From Candidatus Zixiibacteriota bacterium (GTDB lineage Bacteria; Zixibacteria; MSB-5A5; JAUVRN01): DNA of 9,176 nt. The position numbers were made by a program, and so were the translations under genes. Below are positions 6,589-9,176 of this stretch, one piece after another; the first letter of the stretch is position 1; the number at the start of each line of letters is the position of its first letter. Location of the stretch: assembly GCA_030597645.1 (NCBI GenBank), contig JAUVRN010000051.1:1-9176 (forward strand). Reading direction: 5' to 3'. The notes under the pieces are model-generated. The model was not told the origin of the DNA, searched no databases, and was given only the letters and a program-made list of their open reading frames with translations.

Positions 6589-6617
6589 TTGCGCTACGAG
6601 ATCCGACCGTCTAGTAT
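6589..6617 (+). promoter_or_regulatory. Possible promoter of the M48 protease gene
   Basis: TTGCGC (6589-6594) and TAGTAT (6612-6617) are 17 bases apart and match 3 of 6 and 4 of 6 sigma-70 positions. They lie in the 82-base gap between the toxin stop and the lipoprotein protease start, so the protease probably has its own transcript. Weak prediction. Confidence 0.35.
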
Positions 6618-6650
6618 GACCGTGAGTGACTCAAACGGGGGAACCGTCTT

Positions 6651-7475
6651 ATGATGAACCGGCGACTGTGGACATCCACTATTCTGCTCGTGCTCGTCGT
6701 ACTCTTGTCCGCCTGCGCGACGGTGCCGCACACGGGGCGCACGCAGCTTCACCTCATTTCCGACGGCGAAATGCGGGCGATGAGCCAGGTCCAGTACTCC
6801 GAGGTGGTCGCACAGAGCACACTGAGCGATGACCAGGAGGCGGTGGCGGATCTGCGTCGCATCGGCGGTCGTATCCAGGGTGTCGTAGAACAGTACTTCG
6901 AGAACATCGGGCGCAGTTACGAACTGACCGGCTACGAGTGGGAATTCAACCTGATCGAGAGCGAGCAGGTCAATGCGTGGGCGATGCCCGGCGGCAAAGT
7001 AGCGTTCTACACCGGCATTCTGCCCATCTGCGAAGACGAGAACGGGATCGCCGTGGTGATGGGTCACGAAATAGCGCATGCCATCGCCAAACACGGCAAC
7101 GAGCGTATGAGCCAGGCGCTACTGGTACAGATGGGCGGCGTGGCGCTGTCCGCGGCCGTTCGTGATAAGCCGCAGGAGACACAGGCACTGTGGATGGGGG
7201 CCTTCGGACTGGGAGCCACCGTAGGCGTGATGCTGCCGTTCAGTCGAACGCAGGAGAGCGAGGCCGATTACCTCGGTCTGATCTTCATGTCCATGGCGGG
7301 GTACGATCCGAATCACGCAGTGACTTTCTGGCAACGCATGGCCAGGATGAAACAGGAGCAGGGTGGTGGCGTTCCCCCGGAGTTCTTGAGCACGCATCCG
7401 GCAGACGAAACCCGGGTCCGCAAGATCCGGGAGCACCTGCCGGAGGCGCTCACGTACTACAAACCCGGTTCCTAG
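6651..7475 (+). CDS. M48 family zinc metalloprotease lipoprotein
   Basis: The 274-residue precursor starts with a lipoprotein signal: basic N-terminus (MMNRR), hydrophobic core and lipobox LSAC, with Cys22 the lipidation site. The mature protein should be anchored in the outer membrane facing the periplasm. The protease core shows the zinc motif HEIAH (139-143), the third-ligand region ESEADYLGL (202-210, ligand probably Glu204) and the family motif FLSTHP (245-250). The conserved NAWAMPGGKVAFYTG segment (108-122) precedes the active site. This matches the LoiP/YcaL/Oma1-like M48 group, which degrades misfolded outer-membrane or periplasmic proteins. No TPR domain follows, unlike BepA. Tandem ATGs at 6651 and 6654 are both usable; GGGGGA at 6637-6642 sits 8 nt before the first. 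It appears to be a single-gene unit. Confidence 0.93.
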   Translation: MMNRRLWTSTILLVLVVLLSACATVPHTGRTQLHLISDGEMRAMSQVQYSEVVAQSTLSDDQEAVADLRRIGGRIQGVVEQYFENIGRSYELTGYEWEFNLIESEQVNAWAMPGGKVAFYTGILPICEDENGIAVVMGHEIAHAIAKHGNERMSQALLVQMGGVALSAAVRDKPQETQALWMGAFGLGATVGVMLPFSRTQESEADYLGLIFMSMAGYDPNHAVTFWQRMARMKQEQGGGVPPEFLSTHPADETRVRKIREHLPEALTYYKPGS

Positions 7476-7482
7476 CAGCCCC

Positions 7483-7511
7483 AGAGCCGGATTCGTACCG
7501 GAGATGGCTCT
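7483..7511. terminator. Stem-loop after the M48 protease gene
   Basis: AGAGCC (7483-7488) can pair with GGCTCT (7506-7511), and an inner CCGG/CCGG pair (7487-7490 with 7498-7501) is an alternative. It begins 7 bases after the protease stop. A second small hairpin, CCAGC/GCTGG at 7513-7527, follows. Neither is followed by a clear T-run, so intrinsic termination is possible but not typical. Confidence 0.35.
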
Positions 7512-7549
7512 TCCAGCGGGCTGCTGGTCGCCTGAGTCAGAAGCTTGTT

Positions 7550-7569
7550 GCCTGACCGCGGCGTCAGGC
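7550..7569. terminator. Hairpin overlapping the glycosyltransferase stop codon
   Basis: GCCTGAC (7550-7556) and GTCAGGC (7563-7569) form a perfect 7-bp GC-rich stem with a 6-base loop. The stop codon of the - strand gene (7564-7566) lies inside the stem. In this convergent gap it could slow RNA polymerase from either side. No T-run is present. Confidence 0.4.
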
Positions 7570-8646
7570 CTGGATCAGCGACAGCAGCCTGTTGCGCTGG
7601 TGCTCCAGTTGAAACTTGGGGTAGCTCTGCATGATTCGGGCGCGGTCGCGCAGTAACACCTGATTCTCCGCCACCTGGTTGATGCGTTCCGCCAGCCGAT
7701 CCTCCGAGTAGTAGAAACAACTCGCGTCGAAATCGTCGATGCCCTCGTAGGCGTCGTTGCAGAGCATCGGAATACCGTAGCCGAACGCCAGATAGAAGGC
7801 GAAAGAGACCTTGTACTTGAGGTACTCCTCGAAACCGGGCTCGCGGGGATGAATCAGCGGCAGGATGATATCCGACTTGGCCACGTAGGAGTGAAACGTC
7901 TGTGTGTCCAGGAACCGGTCAAAGAGCGTAAAGCGCGATTCGAGGTCGCGGTCCTTCAGGGCACTGCGTACGGCGCGGACATCGGGATCTGAGGGCGAGC
8001 CATGGCCCAGGATCAGGAAGTGGACATCCGGATGCAGTCGCTTCACGTCAAGCTGGTCGATGAGGGTCATGTAGGAACGTTTTTTTCGCTCCACGTGGCC
8101 CGGAATGGTGATCCAGAACTGTCCGTCCGGCTTGGTGACGAAGGGATTGCTCACAGGCGGAAAGAATACGGGGTAGAAGCCACGGACTTTGAGTCCCGGC
8201 TCAAGCGGCACATGTGGAATGATGTAATCGTTGAGGACCAGGTATTTCTTTACGCGCCGCGCGATCAGTTTGCGGCTGGTGCCTTCGAATAGCTTGTTGG
8301 CGATGTGCGCCGTGCCGATCCATTCCATTTTTGGGAGAGGCAGCAGGAGCAGATTCCTGACTCTCGAGCCGCGGGCGGTATTGAGTACCGCCACGTCGAA
8401 GCCGTGATCGCTCAGATAGCTGCGGACGCCAGCCAGCGCCCGCACTTCCTGGGCGGTGGTGTCACCGAAATCCGCCCAGTAGCTTCCGTCGATGCCGTCG
8501 AAGTGCGCCGTGCGCTCCCGCAGCTTGACGTGGCAGACCAGGTGAATCTCGCGCGCCGGCTCCCGCAGGCACCGGACCAGCGAGTAGAGGCAATCGTCGT
8601 GGCCGTAATCCAACTCGAGGATGGCCACTTTCCAGTCGCGGCTCAC
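7564..8646 (-). CDS. Glycosyltransferase-like (GT-B fold) protein
   Basis: The 360-residue product looks like a two-domain GT-B glycosyltransferase. The N-terminal half has alternating strand/helix segments (VAILELDYGHDDCLYSLV, 7-24; FDVAVLNT, 83-90; WIGTAHIA, 109-116; KKYLVLND, 133-140). The C-terminal half opens with FWITIPGHVERKKRSY (177-192), then HFLILGHGS (209-217), FDRFLDTQTFHSYVAKSDIILPL (242-264) and FAFYLAFGYGIPMLCND (282-298), the place where GT4 members bind the nucleotide-sugar phosphates. The classical E(x7)E pattern is not clear, so assignment to family 4 is tentative. It might act on lipopolysaccharide or another surface glycan. The start is GTG at 8644-8646, with no good ribosome binding site. 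It is a lone gene on this strand, convergent with the protease gene and divergent from queF. I do not recognise a specific homologue. Confidence 0.65.
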   Translation of the reverse strand: MSRDWKVAILELDYGHDDCLYSLVRCLREPAREIHLVCHVKLRERTAHFDGIDGSYWADFGDTTAQEVRALAGVRSYLSDHGFDVAVLNTARGSRVRNLLLLPLPKMEWIGTAHIANKLFEGTSRKLIARRVKKYLVLNDYIIPHVPLEPGLKVRGFYPVFFPPVSNPFVTKPDGQFWITIPGHVERKKRSYMTLIDQLDVKRLHPDVHFLILGHGSPSDPDVRAVRSALKDRDLESRFTLFDRFLDTQTFHSYVAKSDIILPLIHPREPGFEEYLKYKVSFAFYLAFGYGIPMLCNDAYEGIDDFDASCFYYSEDRLAERINQVAENQVLLRDRARIMQSYPKFQLEHQRNRLLSLIQA

Positions 8647-8657
8647 GGGCCGCAGTA

Positions 8658-8682
8658 TGGCACCGGGGAAACGGTTGTGCCA
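8658..8682. repeat. Inverted repeat between the glycosyltransferase-like gene and queF
   Basis: TGGCAC (8658-8663) and GTGCCA (8677-8682) are perfect inverted arms, with ACCG (8662-8665) and CGGT (8672-8675) as inner complementary bases. It lies in the 64-base gap between the two divergent starts. It could be an operator for either gene or an RNA hairpin in either leader. I see no preQ1 riboswitch pattern in it. Confidence 0.35.
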
Positions 8683-8691
8683 GTCGATTCC

Positions 8692-8710
8692 GTCCCCTCA
8701 TATTGGGGGC
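8692..8710 (+). promoter_or_regulatory. Hairpin covering the queF ribosome binding site
   Basis: GTCCCC (8692-8697) can pair with GGGGGC (8705-8710) around a 7-base loop, including one G-U pair. The G-run is the only Shine-Dalgarno-like sequence before queF and ends directly at the ATG at 8711. In RNA the stem would hide it and could limit translation initiation. Structure deduced by eye. Confidence 0.4.
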
Positions 8711-9121
8711 ATGAGCAGCCCCGAATCCCGGTACGAAGGCCGGCAGAACGACATCCGCTCGCTCGAACTGCCCATCATTGAGACCTTCGGCAATCTGTAT
8801 GCGGATCGCGACTACACCGTGACCATGAACGTGCCCGAGTTCACATGTGTCTGTCCCAAAACCGGCCTGCCCGACTTTGCCACGCTGACGCTGGAATACG
8901 TCCCGGACTACGACTGCATCGAGCTCAAGTCCCTCAAGGAATACCTGCTCGCCTATCGAAATCTCGGTATTTTTCACGAAAACGTCGTCAATCGCGTACT
9001 GGATGATGTGGTCAAGACGTGCAAGCCTCGCCGGGCGAAGTTGACGGGCGTCTTCCGTCCGCGCGGCGGGCTCGAGCCTACGGTGGTACGCCCCTACGAT
9101 GCGGACCGCTCCCTCGCATGA
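8711..9121 (+). CDS. queF: NADPH-dependent 7-cyano-7-deazaguanine reductase QueF (type I)
   Basis: QueF reduces the nitrile preQ0 to the amine preQ1 with two NADPH, in the cytoplasmic pathway to queuosine in tRNA. The 136-residue protein has every landmark of the short, single-domain type. FTCVCPKTGLPDF (44-56) carries the nucleophilic Cys48 and the proton donor Asp55. The QueF motif ELKSLKEY (71-78) binds NADPH, and RNLGIFHEN (83-91) has His89 and Glu90, the latter recognising the substrate base. The C-terminal RPRGGLEPTVV (116-126) is also typical. I chose ATG 8711 because the protein then starts like its relatives (SRYEGRQNDIRSLE). The in-frame extension back to 8621 runs into the divergent gene. 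The GGGGG at 8705-8709 is only one base from the ATG. It overlaps the next gene by 4 nt. No other queuosine gene is in view. Confidence 0.96.
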   Translation: MSSPESRYEGRQNDIRSLELPIIETFGNLYADRDYTVTMNVPEFTCVCPKTGLPDFATLTLEYVPDYDCIELKSLKEYLLAYRNLGIFHENVVNRVLDDVVKTCKPRRAKLTGVFRPRGGLEPTVVRPYDADRSLA

Positions 9122-9176
9122 GCGGAGTCGCACGCCCCGTGCTTCCTCCGGCCGTTCTCTTTGACTTTGATGTTAC
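9118..9176 (+). CDS. Start of a probable HAD-superfamily protein (cut by window end)
   Basis: An ATG at 9118 overlaps the queF stop in an ATGA arrangement, the usual sign of translational coupling. The 19 complete codons end in AVLFDFDV, with AC left over, so the next residue is threonine. LFDFDVT matches HAD motif I (hhhDxDx(T/V)), with the two aspartates that form the phosphoaspartate nucleophile and acid/base. HAD phosphatases of this start are common, but the substrate cannot be told from 19 residues. The rest lies beyond the window. Confidence 0.6.
   Translation, partial: MSGVARPVLPPAVLFDFDV

Noticed and set aside
8621..8710. Longer start for QueF
   Set aside because: It runs into the divergent gene, and its residues do not resemble QueF, which begins properly at 8711.
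8647..8710. preQ1 riboswitch before queF
   Set aside because: The leader has inverted repeats but not the recognisable small H-type pseudoknot with an A-rich tail, and it is only 64 bases long including the divergent promoter.

Overview
This is a GC-rich bacterial chromosomal window of roughly 60% GC. Genes are tightly packed and use ATG, GTG and TTG starts, with recognisable Shine-Dalgarno sequences before several of them. The mix of an M48 lipoprotein protease, a short (type I) QueF and a DCC/DUF393 protein fits a proteobacterium, perhaps an environmental gammaproteobacterium. The lineage is an inference from gene content and cannot be fixed from this window. No phage, insertion sequence, CRISPR array, rRNA or tRNA was seen.

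Layout on the + strand: (1) 30-494 encodes a DCC/DUF393 thiol-disulfide oxidoreductase-like protein. (2) 495-838 has no intact gene but holds a short relic resembling the C-terminal end of a nucleotidyltransferase-type protein. (3) 839-5888 looks like one operon: a GcvT-like folate-binding aminomethyltransferase/demethylase, two tandem paralogous FAD oxidoreductases of the phytoene desaturase/PYROXD2 superfamily, and a six-helix membrane protein of the GAP/LysE-like type. The gaps are only 3, 1 and 12 nt. (4) 5898-6568 is a toxin-antitoxin module pairing a ribbon-helix-helix antitoxin with a Doc/Fic toxin, preceded by an operator of three repeated half-sites laid over the predicted promoter. 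(5) 6651-7475 encodes a lipoprotein M48 zinc metalloprotease.

A glycosyltransferase-like gene (7564-8646) lies on the - strand. It converges with the protease gene and diverges from queF (8711-9121, queuosine precursor biosynthesis). queF overlaps by 4 nt the start of a probable HAD-family gene that runs off the window end.

The most interesting unit is the 839-5888 cassette. A GcvT-fold protein is fused operonically to two diverged FAD flavoproteins with no gcvH or gcvP nearby. This suggests an uncharacterised folate-dependent one-carbon/demethylation and oxidation pathway, possibly with export by the adjacent membrane protein. The substrate cannot be read from the sequence. The toxin-antitoxin module is second: its antitoxin is not of the classical Phd type, and its operator architecture is unusually clear.
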